Assembly: GCF_040689105.1 (NCBI RefSeq)
Contig: NZ_JBFBVU010000008.1
Span: 1 to 64,000 of the forward strand
DNA length: 64,000 bases
Reading direction: 5' to 3'
Origin: Meridianimarinicoccus marinus
Lineage (GTDB): Bacteria; Pseudomonadota; Alphaproteobacteria; Rhodobacterales; Rhodobacteraceae
Shown here: piece after piece, positions 1 to 8,521 of the stretch
Position numbering within the stretch: position 1 is the stretch's first letter
Layout: each line of letters starts with the position of its first letter
Notes under the pieces: model-generated
Told to the model about the DNA's origin: nothing
The model's database searches: none
What the model saw: the letters and a program-made list of their open reading frames with translations, nothing else
Program-made: the position numbers and the translations under genes

Positions 1-335
1 ACCGCAAACGAGACGATGTCATTGTCAACATCTGCATAGCTGAACAGAGATGTCAGAGAGGTGCTCTGGCCTGCGGTCCTGGTATAGGATCCACCAGATG
101 CTGTCGGGTTCTTGGCCAAATCTTGAGACTCCTAAAGAAACTACTGTGCTTCAAGAAATAGAGATTCTTTTTTTTGAGTGAAATCGTAGCTGTGAGAACG
201 CTTTTGGGCAACAGGGCGCTTTGTATTTGCGAAGTTTGTATTTGCGAAGGTAGACAGCTTTGAAAGTAGAGATTGTGTCCCAGGTGGTGGTGTAGTTTCA
301 GAGGTAGCGGGGGCTGAGCAGAGCCTAGCAACTGT
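1..335. other. Non-coding or degraded DNA at left edge
   Basis: This stretch is visibly lower in GC than the rest of the window. The only reading frame of any length (92 codons, minus strand, 53-331) has no recognisable family, no ribosome binding site and an atypical composition rich in Leu, Ser and Lys. I see no gene here. It probably belongs to the mobile or degraded segment that continues to the tRNA at 1935. Confidence 0.4.
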
Positions 336-415
336 ATCTGTCAGGTCGGCAATCCCCCTGAAAATTAGGGGTGTGCGGAAGTAGAATTTTCTCGAAGATC
401 AAAGAGGAGATTCTG

Positions 416-682
416 ATGAAGAAATCGAAGTACAGCGACGCGCAGATCATGGCGATCCTGAAGCAGGCAGAGAACGGCGTGCCGGTTGCTGATCTTTGCC
501 GGGAGCATGGGATGAGCAGCGCAAGCTTCTACAAGTGGCGCTCAAAGTATGGCGGTATGGATGCCAGTCTGATGGCGCGGATGAAAGAGCTCGACGAAGA
601 GAACAAGCGCCTGAAGAGGATGTATGCTGAGAAAAGCATGCAGAATGATCTGCTTAAAGAAGCCCTCGGAAAAAAGTGGTGA
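416..682 (+). CDS. IS3-family transposase OrfA (helix-turn-helix protein)
   Basis: An 88-residue protein of the transposase_8 / IS3 OrfA family. Residues ~1-50 hold the helix-turn-helix that binds the element ends (pattern YSDAQIMAIL ... DLCREHGMSSASFYKWR). Residues ~55-80 form the leucine-zipper-like helix (ELDEENKRLKRMYAE) used for dimerisation. The ATG at 416 is chosen because AAAGAGGAG (401-409) is a strong Shine-Dalgarno sequence at good spacing. The slippery heptamer AAAAAAG at 670-676, just before the stop, is the usual site of the programmed -1 frameshift that makes OrfAB in IS3 elements, and the downstream frame is indeed -1. OrfA is intact, but its OrfB partner is destroyed, so it can only act in trans or as an inhibitor. 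Confidence 0.85.
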   Translation: MKKSKYSDAQIMAILKQAENGVPVADLCREHGMSSASFYKWRSKYGGMDASLMARMKELDEENKRLKRMYAEKSMQNDLLKEALGKKW

Positions 683-1404
683 GGCCATCTCAAAGGCGCG
701 AGATGGCCGAATGGGCAGTGCGCTATCGATCTGCCAGCATCGCTCTGGCGTGCAGGGCGTTCTCGATCAGCGAGACCTGCTATCGGCGCGACCTCGAGAA
801 CCAGATACGTGCCATGCTGAAGGCGTGCGGCCTGATCTTCCCCCGCTCGACCGGCGGGCAGTTCCGTCGCCAGGTGGAAGAGTTGTCGGGCGAGGGACAT
901 ATCCTGTGGCCGGTGTTGCTGCCGCTTATTTCCGTCCATGGACAAGTCTGTGGCGAATTGGACGCGCTTGATCGGCGGGTCCGCCAACTCGCCCGGGAAG
1001 ACGAAACCACCCGACGGCTCATGACGGTCCCCGGCATCGGCGTGGTGACGGCGCTCACGTTCCGCGACACGATTGATGATCCCTCGCGGTTCAAAAGCGC
1101 GGCGGCGGTCGGCGCCTACCTCGGCCTGACCCCGCGCCGCAAGCAATCCGGCGAAACCGACACCAACGGCCGCGTGTCGCGATGGGGCGACCGGCTGCTA
1201 CGGAGCTATTTGTTCGAGGCGGCCAGCGTCCTGTTGCACCGAACGAAGAGATGGTGCGCACTGAAAGCGTGGGGCCTGCGCCTCGCCAAGCGCAACGGAA
1301 TGAAAAAGGCTCAGGTCGCCGTCGCCCGTCAGCTGGCTGTGATCCTCCACTGCATCTGAGTTGACGGGACGGGCTTCGAATGGGGGAAAGACCTGCCGGC
1401 ATGA
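676..1404 (+). pseudogene. Chimeric transposase: IS3 OrfB start fused in frame to IS110 C-terminus
   Basis: The first ~30 codons (MAEWAVRYRSASIALACR ... ETCYR) are the N-terminus of an IS3 OrfB. From about codon 37 (nt ~787) the protein becomes the C-terminal half of an IS110-family transposase (transposase_20): LMTVPGIGVVTALTF, VGAYLGLTPRRKQSGE and GDRLLRSYLFEA are hallmark blocks. The frame closes at TGA 1357-1359. IS110 proteins normally continue with Trp there, and the next 14 codons (1360-1401, VDGTGFEWG) match the family tail before a second TGA at 1402-1404. This suggests a TGG to TGA nonsense change. Both catalytic domains are missing, so this is a dead hybrid that stayed open across the junction. 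Confidence 0.75.
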
Positions 1405-1564
1405 CCAAAGCATGATCCGACCCTGAGATTGCAGGCCTGATGTCAGACCTGTGATGTCCCGCCGGGACGGTGGTTGCGGTGACCTCGTTCAATCGGCTGC
1501 AGGCCCCCAGGGCACCTGCGTTGCGTACGTTGAAGGCACCCGGCCCGAACAGCAACATGAAGCC

Positions 1565-1600
1565 ATGACCGCGAAAAGGACCATGACCCCGGAAAGGACA
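1565..1600. repeat. 18-bp imperfect tandem repeat in IS110-type 3' tail
   Basis: Two adjacent 18-bp units, ATGACCGCGAAAAGGACC (1565-1582) and ATGACCCCGGAAAGGACA (1583-1600), differ at 3 positions. Short GGAAAGGAC-type repeats are common in the 3' non-coding tail of IS110 elements, so this is read as part of the element remnant. Confidence 0.5.
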
Positions 1601-1660
1601 GAGAAACAGGCTTGACGTGGAACCGCAATTAAAGGGCCGATTGAAAGTTTTGCCCAACCG

Positions 1661-1934
1661 CAAGTCGCTTCATGCAGGTTATAGCATTCTCACAGATAGA
1701 ACACGAGGCGTCGTGCCTTGTACTCAGCATCACGATCCAAGCAGCCTCACCAAAACATGAGGCCATCTGGGAAACTACGCCGGCTTGTCGGAAGTTACGA
1801 GCACGCGGCCTCACCGACAGTCGCGAACTGACCAACATGTCGCAATCAACTGATTCTAAGCGCAAACAAATTGGAGGGTATTTTGGCGGGTATAGACTAA
1901 AAAAAGATTTTTTATCATATTAATCAGTAGCAAG
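1661..1934. other. Spacer between IS remnant and tRNA-Ser, no gene seen
   Basis: Frames of 83 and 78 codons overlap on opposite strands here, and neither resembles a known protein. The end (1860-1925) is AT-rich, with runs of A and T unlike the rest of the window. I see no supported gene. The AT-rich block lies just past the 3' end of the tRNA and contains a short T-run, but I could not identify a stem-loop that would make it the tRNA terminator. Confidence 0.35.
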
Positions 1935-2024
1935 TGGCGGAGCGGGTGGGATTCGAACCCACGGTACGCTTTCACGCACGGTAGTTTTCAAGACTACTGC
2001 CTTAGACCACTCGGCCACCGCTCC
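1935..2024 (-). tRNA. tRNA-Ser (anticodon UGA)
   Basis: Read on the minus strand, this is a 90-nt class II tRNA. The acceptor stem GGAGCGG pairs with CCGCTCC, the anticodon stem GTAGT/ACTAC encloses CTTGAAA with anticodon TGA, and there is a long variable arm and a T-arm with GGTTCGAATCC. The discriminator is G and CCA is encoded (1937-1935). It decodes UCA and related serine codons. The 3' end points toward the insertion-sequence debris on the left, the usual geometry for a tRNA used as an integration site. Confidence 0.95.
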
Positions 2025-2249
2025 ACGGTCGCGGTGCTAAGGGGCAACGGGTGATTTGACAAGTCTCGATACGAGAACTCGAAGTCTTCTATTTCGCTTG
2101 TGAAACTAGCAGGCACTGTGGACCAAAGCGCCCGCTGGCTCGGGCCGGGCAGAAACACGGACTCGAGCCGCTCAACGGCAGGCCGCGGCGACGCCAGCGT
2201 GGCGGCAAAAGCGGAGGATTGTCCGCCATTGTCGGACCGGACTACGCGC

Positions 2250-4523
2250 CTACCCGCATTTAGAAAACCCGCAATTGGCGCAGGTCACGCACCCCTCGAT
2301 CATCCGCATCTCGTAGCTGCCGCAACTGGAGCACGCCTTGCCCTTGGGGGCGGCCAGTCCAGAGACGGGATCGGCGTGAGGATCGGTCTTCAGGCCCAGC
2401 CCCTCGCCGTCGATGAAGCCGATGGCGATCATGTGCTTTTCGATGGTGCCGCCGATGGCCGCCAGGATCGAGGGGATGTATTTGCCCTCCATCCAGGCCC
2501 CGCCGCGCGGGTCGAACACGGCTTTCAGCTCTTCCACCACGAAGGAGACATCGCCGCCACGCCGGAACACCGCTGAAATCATCCGGGTCAGCGCCACGGT
2601 CCAACTGAAATGCTCCATGTTCTTGGAATTGATGAAGATTTCGAACGGGCGGCGGTGGCCGTTCACTTCCACATCGTTGATGGTGATATAGATCGCATGC
2701 TCGCTGTCGGGCCATTTCAGCTTGTAGGTGTTGCCTTCCAGGGCCACGGGACGGTCAAGCGGCTCGGTCAGATGAACGACGCCGCCGACCTCAACCGGTT
2801 GCACCACCGGGGCCGCTTTCGGTTTGTCCTCGGCCACGCTCAGTACGCTGCCGGTCACGTCATTCGGGCGATAGGTGGTGCAGCCTTTGCAGCCTTGGTC
2901 CCAGGCCGCCATGTAGACGTCCTTGAACTCTTCAAAGCCGATGTCCGCCGGGCAGTTGATGGTCTTCGAGATGCTGGAGTCGATCCACTTCTGCGCCGCC
3001 GCCTGCATCCGCACGTGGTCGAGCGGCGCCAGGGTCTGGGCATTGACGAAATGGTCGGGCAGATCCACGTCCCCGAATTTTTCGCGCCACAGTTTCACGG
3101 CATAGTCCACGACCTCTTCCTCGGTACGCGAGCCGTCCTTTTGCAGCACCTTGCGGGTGTAGCTGTAGGCGAACACCGGCTCGATCCCCGACGAGACATT
3201 GCCCGCATAAAGGCTGATGGTGCCGGTCGGCGCGATGGAGGTCAGCAGCGCGTTGCGGATTCCGTGTTCGGCAATCGCGTCGCGCACGTCGTCGTCCATG
3301 GCCTGCATGGTGCCGCTGGCCAGGTATTTCTCGGCATCGAACAAGGGGAAGGCCCCTTTTTCCTTCGCCAGATCGACCGAGGCCAGATAGGCGGCGCGGG
3401 CGATCGCCTGCAACCAGCGCTCGGTCTGACGCGCCGCGTCCTCGGAGCCATAGCGCAGCCCGACCATCAACAGCGCATCGGCCAGCCCGGTGACCCCCAG
3501 CCCGATCCGGCGCTTGTTCTGCGCCTCTTCTTCCTGCGCGGGCAGCGGGAAGCGCGAAGCATCGACCACATTGTCCATCATCCGCACGGCGGTGCGCACC
3601 AGATCGTCCAGCATGTCCTCGTCCAGCGCCGCGTCGCCTTCGAACGGGTTCGACACCAGCTTGGCCATGTTGATCGAGCCCAGCAGGCAGGCGCCATAGG
3701 GCGGCAGAGGCTGCTCGCCGCATGGGTTGGTGGCGGCGATGGTTTCGCAGTAGTTCAGGTTGTTGGCGGAATTGATGCGGTCAATGAAGATGACGCCCGG
3801 CTCGGCGTAGTCATAGGTCGACTGCATGATCCGGTCCCACAGGTCGCGGGCGCGGACGGTGTTGTAGACCACCCCGTCGAACACCAGATCCCAGGGTCTG
3901 TCGGCTTTGACGGCTTCCATAAAGGGATCGGTGACCAGCACCGACAGGTTGAACATGCGCAGGCGCGCGGCGTCGGATTTGGCGGTGATGAACTGTTCCA
4001 CATCCGGGTGGTCGCAGCGCATGGTCGCCATCATCGCCCCCCGGCGCGAGCCTGCCGACATGATCGTGCGGCACATGGCGTCCCAGACATCCATGAAGCT
4101 GAGCGGGCCCGAGGCATCCGCCGCCACCCCCTGCACCGGCGCGCCCTTGGGCCGGATGGTCGAGAAATCATAGCCGATGCCGCCGCCCTGCTGCATGGTC
4201 AGCGCCGCTTCCTTCAGCATGTCGAAGATGCCGGCCATGCTGTCGGGCACGGTGCCCATGACGAAACAGTTGAACAGGGTCACGCTGCGCGCGGTCCCGG
4301 CACCGGCAATGATCCGCCCGGCGGGCAGGAACTTGAAATCCTCCAGCGCGCCATAGAACTTGTCTTCCCAGTCGGAGGGGTCCTTTTCCACCGTCGCCAG
4401 CGCCCCTGCGATGCGTCGCCAGGTATCTTCCACGCCGTGATCCACGGGGGTGCCCTCTGCGTCTTTCAGACGATACTTCATGTCCCAGATGGATTCGGCG
4501 ATGGGGGCGGAAAAGCGGCTCAT
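2250..4523 (-). CDS. nrdJ: Vitamin B12-dependent (class II) ribonucleotide reductase
   Basis: A 757-residue adenosylcobalamin-dependent reductase that converts ribonucleotides to deoxyribonucleotides with or without oxygen. The ten-stranded barrel carries the expected residues: first redox cysteine in LFNCFV (C86), the loop NPCGE (266-270) with radical cysteine C268 and E270, then ACLLGSIN (C279), and the phosphate-binding APTGTIS (431-437). The last 27 residues hold six cysteines (CSSCG ... CVTCANCGFSKCG), a zinc-ribbon-like tail carrying the mobile thiols. The start MSRFSAP at 4523 is chosen over an upstream frame extension because it has a GGAG site at good spacing and family-like length. 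No class I nrdAB is seen in the window. It is divergent from the DUF1489 gene. Confidence 0.95.
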   Translation of the reverse strand: MSRFSAPIAESIWDMKYRLKDAEGTPVDHGVEDTWRRIAGALATVEKDPSDWEDKFYGALEDFKFLPAGRIIAGAGTARSVTLFNCFVMGTVPDSMAGIFDMLKEAALTMQQGGGIGYDFSTIRPKGAPVQGVAADASGPLSFMDVWDAMCRTIMSAGSRRGAMMATMRCDHPDVEQFITAKSDAARLRMFNLSVLVTDPFMEAVKADRPWDLVFDGVVYNTVRARDLWDRIMQSTYDYAEPGVIFIDRINSANNLNYCETIAATNPCGEQPLPPYGACLLGSINMAKLVSNPFEGDAALDEDMLDDLVRTAVRMMDNVVDASRFPLPAQEEEAQNKRRIGLGVTGLADALLMVGLRYGSEDAARQTERWLQAIARAAYLASVDLAKEKGAFPLFDAEKYLASGTMQAMDDDVRDAIAEHGIRNALLTSIAPTGTISLYAGNVSSGIEPVFAYSYTRKVLQKDGSRTEEEVVDYAVKLWREKFGDVDLPDHFVNAQTLAPLDHVRMQAAAQKWIDSSISKTINCPADIGFEEFKDVYMAAWDQGCKGCTTYRPNDVTGSVLSVAEDKPKAAPVVQPVEVGGVVHLTEPLDRPVALEGNTYKLKWPDSEHAIYITINDVEVNGHRRPFEIFINSKNMEHFSWTVALTRMISAVFRRGGDVSFVVEELKAVFDPRGGAWMEGKYIPSILAAIGGTIEKHMIAIGFIDGEGLGLKTDPHADPVSGLAAPKGKACSSCGSYEMRMIEGCVTCANCGFSKCG

Positions 4524-4551
4524 GGGGTGCTCCAGGGATTCTCGACGGACT

Positions 4552-4567
4552 ACAACATATAGCTTGC
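4552..4567. promoter_or_regulatory. Possible degenerate NrdR box upstream of nrdJ
   Basis: ACAACATATAGCTTGC lies about 30 bp upstream of the nrdJ start and matches the NrdR consensus (ACACWATATATWGTGT) at roughly 10 of 16 positions, including the central ATATA. NrdR repressors normally bind two such boxes one or three helical turns apart. A second clear copy is not visible in the short (89-bp) intergenic region, so this is weak. Confidence 0.25.
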
Positions 4568-4612
4568 CACACCGGCTGTCACACCTAAATATCATCTTGA
4601 AGGGCAGAAGTG

Positions 4613-5050
4613 ATGACCAAAACCTACACCAATCTGATCAAGCTGTGCGTTGGCGCGGACGCTGTCGAGGACCTGATCGCGTGGCAAAAGACCCGCGCAG
4701 CCCAGCAGCCCGACGGGTTGCCGCGCCATGTCACCCGCATGTGGCCCAAGCGCGAGGCGGAATTGCTGGCGGGCGGGTCGCTGTATTGGGTGTTCAAGGG
4801 GGCGATTCTGGCGCGGCAGCGCATCCTGCGGCTGGATGAGGTGATCGGCGAGGACGGCATCCGGCGCTGCGGGATCGTCATGGACCCGCAGATCATCCGC
4901 ACCCGCCCTGCCCCGCGCCGTCCGTTTCAGGGCTGGCGCTATCTGAAACCCGAGGATTCACCAGCCGATCTGGACCGGGCGTCAGCAGCCGGCGACGACA
5001 GGCTGCCGCGCGAGATGCAGGCGGCGCTGGCCGAGATCGGGGTTCTCTGA
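4613..5050 (+). CDS. DUF1489 family protein
   Basis: A 145-residue protein of the alphaproteobacterial DUF1489 family, function unknown. Family-like stretches are the N-terminus MTKTYTNLIKLCVGADAVED, the block RHVTRMWPKRE (residues ~39-49), and GGSLYWVFKG followed by RRCGIVMDP. There is no signal peptide or membrane segment, so it should be cytoplasmic. The ATG at 4613 is preferred to the overlapping GTG at 4610 because of the upstream GAAGGGCAG. It is divergent from nrdJ across 89 bp and followed convergently by hisG after 59 bp. Conserved proximity to nrdJ in relatives is not something I can test here. Confidence 0.85.
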   Translation: MTKTYTNLIKLCVGADAVEDLIAWQKTRAAQQPDGLPRHVTRMWPKREAELLAGGSLYWVFKGAILARQRILRLDEVIGEDGIRRCGIVMDPQIIRTRPAPRRPFQGWRYLKPEDSPADLDRASAAGDDRLPREMQAALAEIGVL

Positions 5051-5109
5051 CCCCGGCCCAGGTCAGTCTGGCCAGGGTCGGATCTTGAGTATTTTTGCCA
5101 AGAAGAAGA

Positions 5110-5811
5110 TCACACGTGCGCGGCGGCGAGGCTGTCCTTCAGCACCTGCAACGCCTTGCGATCGTCGCCGGTCCATTGCGCCTTGCGGGATTTGAACAGC
5201 GTGGCCTGGCTGCGGTGAATGATCCCGTCGCCGAGGATCTTGAGGTGGTTGGCGCGCAGGGTCTCGCCAGTCGAGGTGATGTCGGCGATGGCCTCGGCGG
5301 TCAGGTTCTTGACCGTGCCTTCGGTGGCACCCTGGCTGTCGACCAGTTGATAGTCGGCCACACCTTCCTTCCTGAGATATTCGCGCACCAGCCGGTGGTA
5401 TTTCGTGGCAATGCGAAGGCGGAAGCCATGGGTGGCCCGGAAGGCGGCGGCAGCGCTGTCGAGATCGGCGATGGTGTCGACATCGACCCAGCATTTGGGC
5501 ACCGCGATGATGAGATCGGCAAAGCCGAAGCCCATGGGCTCCAGTTCGATCACATGGTCGTGCCATGCCGCAAGCTTGTCGCGCACGAGGTCGGAGCCGG
5601 TGACGCCCAGATGAATGCGACCGCGGGCCAGTTCCCGGGGAATTTCCGAGGCCGAGAGCAGCACCAGTTCCATCCCGTCGATCCCGGTGACGGCGCCGCT
5701 GTACTCGCGCTCGGCCCCGGTGCGGCTGAGGCCGATGCCGCGGGCGCTGAACCAGTCGAAGGTCTTTTCCATCAGCCGCCCCTTGGACGGCACACCGAGT
5801 TTCAGGGTCAT
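5110..5811 (-). CDS. hisG: ATP phosphoribosyltransferase, short form, catalytic subunit
   Basis: A 233-residue short-form HisG, which catalyses the first step of histidine synthesis (ATP + PRPP to phosphoribosyl-ATP). Short HisG lacks the C-terminal regulatory domain and works only with HisZ, encoded directly upstream. Visible motifs are the N-terminal KLGVPSKGRL, HLGVTGSDL (residues ~67-75), and the PRPP-binding region ADITSTGETLRAN (~185-197). The start at 5811 overlaps the hisZ stop in ATGA, indicating translational coupling. It is the last gene of the hisS-hisZ-hisG unit. Confidence 0.95.
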   Translation of the reverse strand: MTLKLGVPSKGRLMEKTFDWFSARGIGLSRTGAEREYSGAVTGIDGMELVLLSASEIPRELARGRIHLGVTGSDLVRDKLAAWHDHVIELEPMGFGFADLIIAVPKCWVDVDTIADLDSAAAAFRATHGFRLRIATKYHRLVREYLRKEGVADYQLVDSQGATEGTVKNLTAEAIADITSTGETLRANHLKILGDGIIHRSQATLFKSRKAQWTGDDRKALQVLKDSLAAAHV

Positions 5812-6917
5812 GCGGGATCTCCGCTGCGCAGGTCCAGAAGAGAAGCCGGGCGGATCATGCCGCCCACCGCCGGCATGGCGGTGCCCTGGCCAAGGATGCG
5901 GGTCAGCGCGTCGTAGCGGCCGCCCAGAGCCACCGGCGGCAGGCCCGGCTGCTCGGTGCCTGAGAACCCGAAAACGAAACCGTCGTAGTATTCCATGGTG
6001 GTGCGCCCGAATTCGGCTTCGAAGTGCAATTGGTCGATATCGACACCACGGGCCTGTAGCGCGTCGAGCCGGCGTTCGAACCGCTGCACCGCGTCCAGCA
6101 TTGCCGGCATGTCCACGGCGATGTCGCTAAGCCGTTCCAGCGCGGCGGGGCTCATGTCCTTGAGGGTGAGAACCTGATCCAGCGCCGACAACTCGCCCTC
6201 GGTCAGGGGCGGTTCGGACAGGTCCGCGACAAGACGGTCAAGGCGTTTGCGGATCTCGTCGGGATCGCGCAGGCCGATGAACAGCCCGGCCTCCGACAGC
6301 ACGTCTTCGCCCCGACCATGCGCCTCCAGCAGTGCCGCGCGTTGCGGCGTGGCCGGGGTGCGGCCCGAGAAACGCTCCAGCAAGGTGCGAAAGCGGCGGG
6401 GACGCCAGAGATGCCGCATCAGCGCTGCGCGGCGCGGGGCGGAGAGTTTCAGCCCGGAAATCGCCGCCCGCAGGATGCCCACATCGCCGGTCGCGGCGCG
6501 CAGGGGCAGATCCGCCAGCAGGGTCGCGAACATCGCGAAGACCTCGGCATCGGCTTTTTCCGGCGCTTCGGCATCGAACAGCTCGAACCCGACCTGCAGG
6601 TATTCATTGGCGCGATCATAGTCGCCTTCCTGCTTGCGGAACACCTCGCCCAGATAGGTGTAGCGCGCGGTGCCGGCCCCGTTGGACATATGCGCCTGCA
6701 CCACCGGCACGGTGAAATCCGGGCGCATCATCAATTCGCCATGCAGCGGATCCATGGTGACATAGGCCCGCGCGCGGATGTCCTCGCCGTAAAGATCCAG
6801 CAGGGTCTCGGCGGGCAGCAGGATGTCGGCATCCACCGGGGTGGCGCCGGCGGCCTCGAAACAGGCGCGCAGGCGTTGGGCCTCGGCGAGGATTTCAGAC
6901 TTGCAGGGCGCGCTCAT
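5808..6917 (-). CDS. hisZ: ATP phosphoribosyltransferase regulatory subunit (HisRS-like)
   Basis: A 369-residue HisZ, a catalytically inactive paralogue of the histidyl-tRNA synthetase catalytic core that assembles with short HisG and makes it sensitive to histidine. It keeps class II synthetase-like patterns (MMRPDFTVPVVQAH, YLGEVFRKQEGD, ALGGRYDAL near the C-terminus) but has no anticodon-binding domain. The start MSAPCKSEIL (6917) is preferred to a 27-residue in-frame upstream extension that would run into hisS coding sequence. The ATG overlaps the hisS stop by 4 bp, as hisG does with hisZ. Confidence 0.93.
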   Translation of the reverse strand: MSAPCKSEILAEAQRLRACFEAAGATPVDADILLPAETLLDLYGEDIRARAYVTMDPLHGELMMRPDFTVPVVQAHMSNGAGTARYTYLGEVFRKQEGDYDRANEYLQVGFELFDAEAPEKADAEVFAMFATLLADLPLRAATGDVGILRAAISGLKLSAPRRAALMRHLWRPRRFRTLLERFSGRTPATPQRAALLEAHGRGEDVLSEAGLFIGLRDPDEIRKRLDRLVADLSEPPLTEGELSALDQVLTLKDMSPAALERLSDIAVDMPAMLDAVQRFERRLDALQARGVDIDQLHFEAEFGRTTMEYYDGFVFGFSGTEQPGLPPVALGGRYDALTRILGQGTAMPAVGGMIRPASLLDLRSGDPA

Positions 6918-8410
6918 TGGCCCCGGTCCAGCATCTTGCGCACCTCGGCCACCAGATCGGCGCGGGGCACCTCCCGCTGGGCGGCATGGGATTTCCATTC
7001 TTCCAGGCTGGCCTGCGCGGCGATCTCGGCGCCCAGTTTCAGATCCTTGATCTGCACCATGTTGCGGGCCGCCTCGTCGCCGCCCTGGATCACCGCCAGG
7101 GGCGCATCGCGGCGGTCGGCGTATTTCATCTGGTTGCCGAAGTTCTTCGGGTTGCCCAGGTAGACCTCGGCCCGGATGCCCGCCGCACGCAGATCGGCGA
7201 CCATGGACTGGTAATCGGCCATACGGTCGCGATCCATCACGGTCACCACCACCGGACCATGGGACTGTGCCGCGGCCCGGCCCTTGGCAGACAACGCAGC
7301 CAACAGACGGTCGACGCCGATCGACACGCCGGTTGCGGGCACGGCCTGTCCGGTGAAGCGCTTGACCAGATCGTCATAGCGCCCGCCCCCGGCGACCGAG
7401 CCGAACTGGCGCGGGCGGCCCTTGTCGTCGGTAATCTCGAAGGTCAGCTCGGCCTCGAACACCGGGCCGGTGTAATAGCCAAGGCCGCGCACCACGGCAG
7501 GGTCGATCTCGACCCGGTCGGCGCCATAGCCGCCCGCCGCCATCAGATCGGCGATCTGCTGCAACTCGTCGACCCCCTGCGCGCCGGTTTTCGAAGCCCC
7601 GATCAGGGCCTGAAGGTTGGCCACCGTGGCGGCGCCATCGGAACCGCGCGCATCAAGAAAGCCCAGAACGATGGCGGCCTGATCGTCGCTCAGACCCGCC
7701 CCCTTGGTGAAATCGCCCGAGGCATCCTCACGGCCCGCCCCCAGCAGCGCGCGCACGCCGTCGCGCCCCAGGCGGTCCAGCTTGTCGATGGCGCGCAGCA
7801 CGATGCCGCGTTCGGCGGCCAGGGCCGCAGGATCGTCGGGGTTCAACACGCCCGCAGCCTCCATCACCCCGTTCAGAACCTTGCGGTTGTTGACCTTGAC
7901 CACATAGTCGCCCCGGTCGATGCCCACGGCTTCCAGCGCATCCGACAGCATCGACAGGATCTCGGCATCCGCAGCCACCGTGGGCGCGCCCACGGTATCT
8001 GCATCGCATTGATAGAACTGGCGGAACCGTCCCGGCCCCGGCTTTTCGTTACGCCAGACCGGTCCCATGGCATAGCGGCGGTAGGGCGTCGGCAAGTCGT
8101 TGCGGAACTGGGCATAGACGCGGGCCAGTGGCGCGGTCAGGTCATAACGCAGGGCCAGCCAGTCGCTGTCTTCCTCCTGCCACGCGAAGACACCCTCGTT
8201 GGGCCGGTCCACGTCGGGCAGGAACTTGCCAAGTGCCTCGACGGTCTCGACAGCGGCGCTTTCCAGCGCGTCGAACCCGTAAAGATGATACACCTCGGCA
8301 ATGCGATCCAGCATCGCCTTGCGTTCGGTCACCTCAGCGCCGAAATAGTCACGGAACCCCTTCGGCGTTTCCGCCTTGGGGCGTGGCTGTTTCTTGTCCT
8401 TCTTGGCCAT
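6914..8410 (-). CDS. hisS: Histidyl-tRNA synthetase
   Basis: A 498-residue class II synthetase that charges tRNA-His. The core motifs are ALRYDLTAPLARVYA (residues ~86-100), MGPVWRNEKPGPGRFR (~115-130, motif 2), and GVSIGVDRLLAAL before the C-terminal anticodon-binding domain (VVVTVMDRDR ... YADRRDAPLAVIQGGDE). It is longer than the ~420-residue E. coli enzyme, with an extended middle region typical of the alphaproteobacterial type. The start MAKKDKKQPR at 8410 is the natural N-terminus; the open frame upstream runs through the divergent slyX promoter region and is not coding. It heads the hisS-hisZ-hisG operon. Confidence 0.94.
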   Translation of the reverse strand: MAKKDKKQPRPKAETPKGFRDYFGAEVTERKAMLDRIAEVYHLYGFDALESAAVETVEALGKFLPDVDRPNEGVFAWQEEDSDWLALRYDLTAPLARVYAQFRNDLPTPYRRYAMGPVWRNEKPGPGRFRQFYQCDADTVGAPTVAADAEILSMLSDALEAVGIDRGDYVVKVNNRKVLNGVMEAAGVLNPDDPAALAAERGIVLRAIDKLDRLGRDGVRALLGAGREDASGDFTKGAGLSDDQAAIVLGFLDARGSDGAATVANLQALIGASKTGAQGVDELQQIADLMAAGGYGADRVEIDPAVVRGLGYYTGPVFEAELTFEITDDKGRPRQFGSVAGGGRYDDLVKRFTGQAVPATGVSIGVDRLLAALSAKGRAAAQSHGPVVVTVMDRDRMADYQSMVADLRAAGIRAEVYLGNPKNFGNQMKYADRRDAPLAVIQGGDEAARNMVQIKDLKLGAEIAAQASLEEWKSHAAQREVPRADLVAEVRKMLDRGQ

Positions 8411-8521
8411 GGGGGCTCCACCTCTGACGGTCGCGGCCCCTCTACCGGATGGAGGGTGCGGGAGCAACCTATTGACCCCACGCGCGGCGATACAAAGCCG
8501 AACAACACAAGGATTTGGCAG

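Larger units (their letters stand above)
336..1660 (+). mobile_element. Composite insertion-sequence remnant (IS3 type joined to IS110 type)
   Basis: An IS3-type left part (orfA and the first ~30 codons of orfB) is joined near position 787 to the C-terminal part and 3' non-coding tail of an IS110-family element. The IS3 part lacks the rest of orfB with its DDE catalytic residues. The IS110 part lacks the N-terminal DEDD (RuvC-like) catalytic domain. Neither half can therefore be an autonomous element. The boundaries are estimates: the left end is placed in the segment TGTCAGGTCGGCAATC (339-354) just before the leader of orfA, and the right end after the IS110-like tail repeats near 1600-1660. 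No target duplication was identified. Confidence 0.6.

Noticed and set aside
53..331. 92-codon frame on the minus strand at the left edge
   Set aside because: No family, no ribosome binding site, lies in degraded mobile DNA.
1672..1923. 83-codon frame on the plus strand
   Set aside because: Overlaps an equally open opposite frame, no recognisable protein, ends in an AT-rich tract.
2610..4562. Long open frame (650 codons) antisense to nrdJ
   Set aside because: Mirror frame of a GC-rich coding gene; His/Arg/Gly/Asp-rich composition, no family resemblance.
4524..4612. Cobalamin riboswitch before nrdJ
   Set aside because: The leader is too short (89 bp shared with a divergent gene) and has no B12 box.
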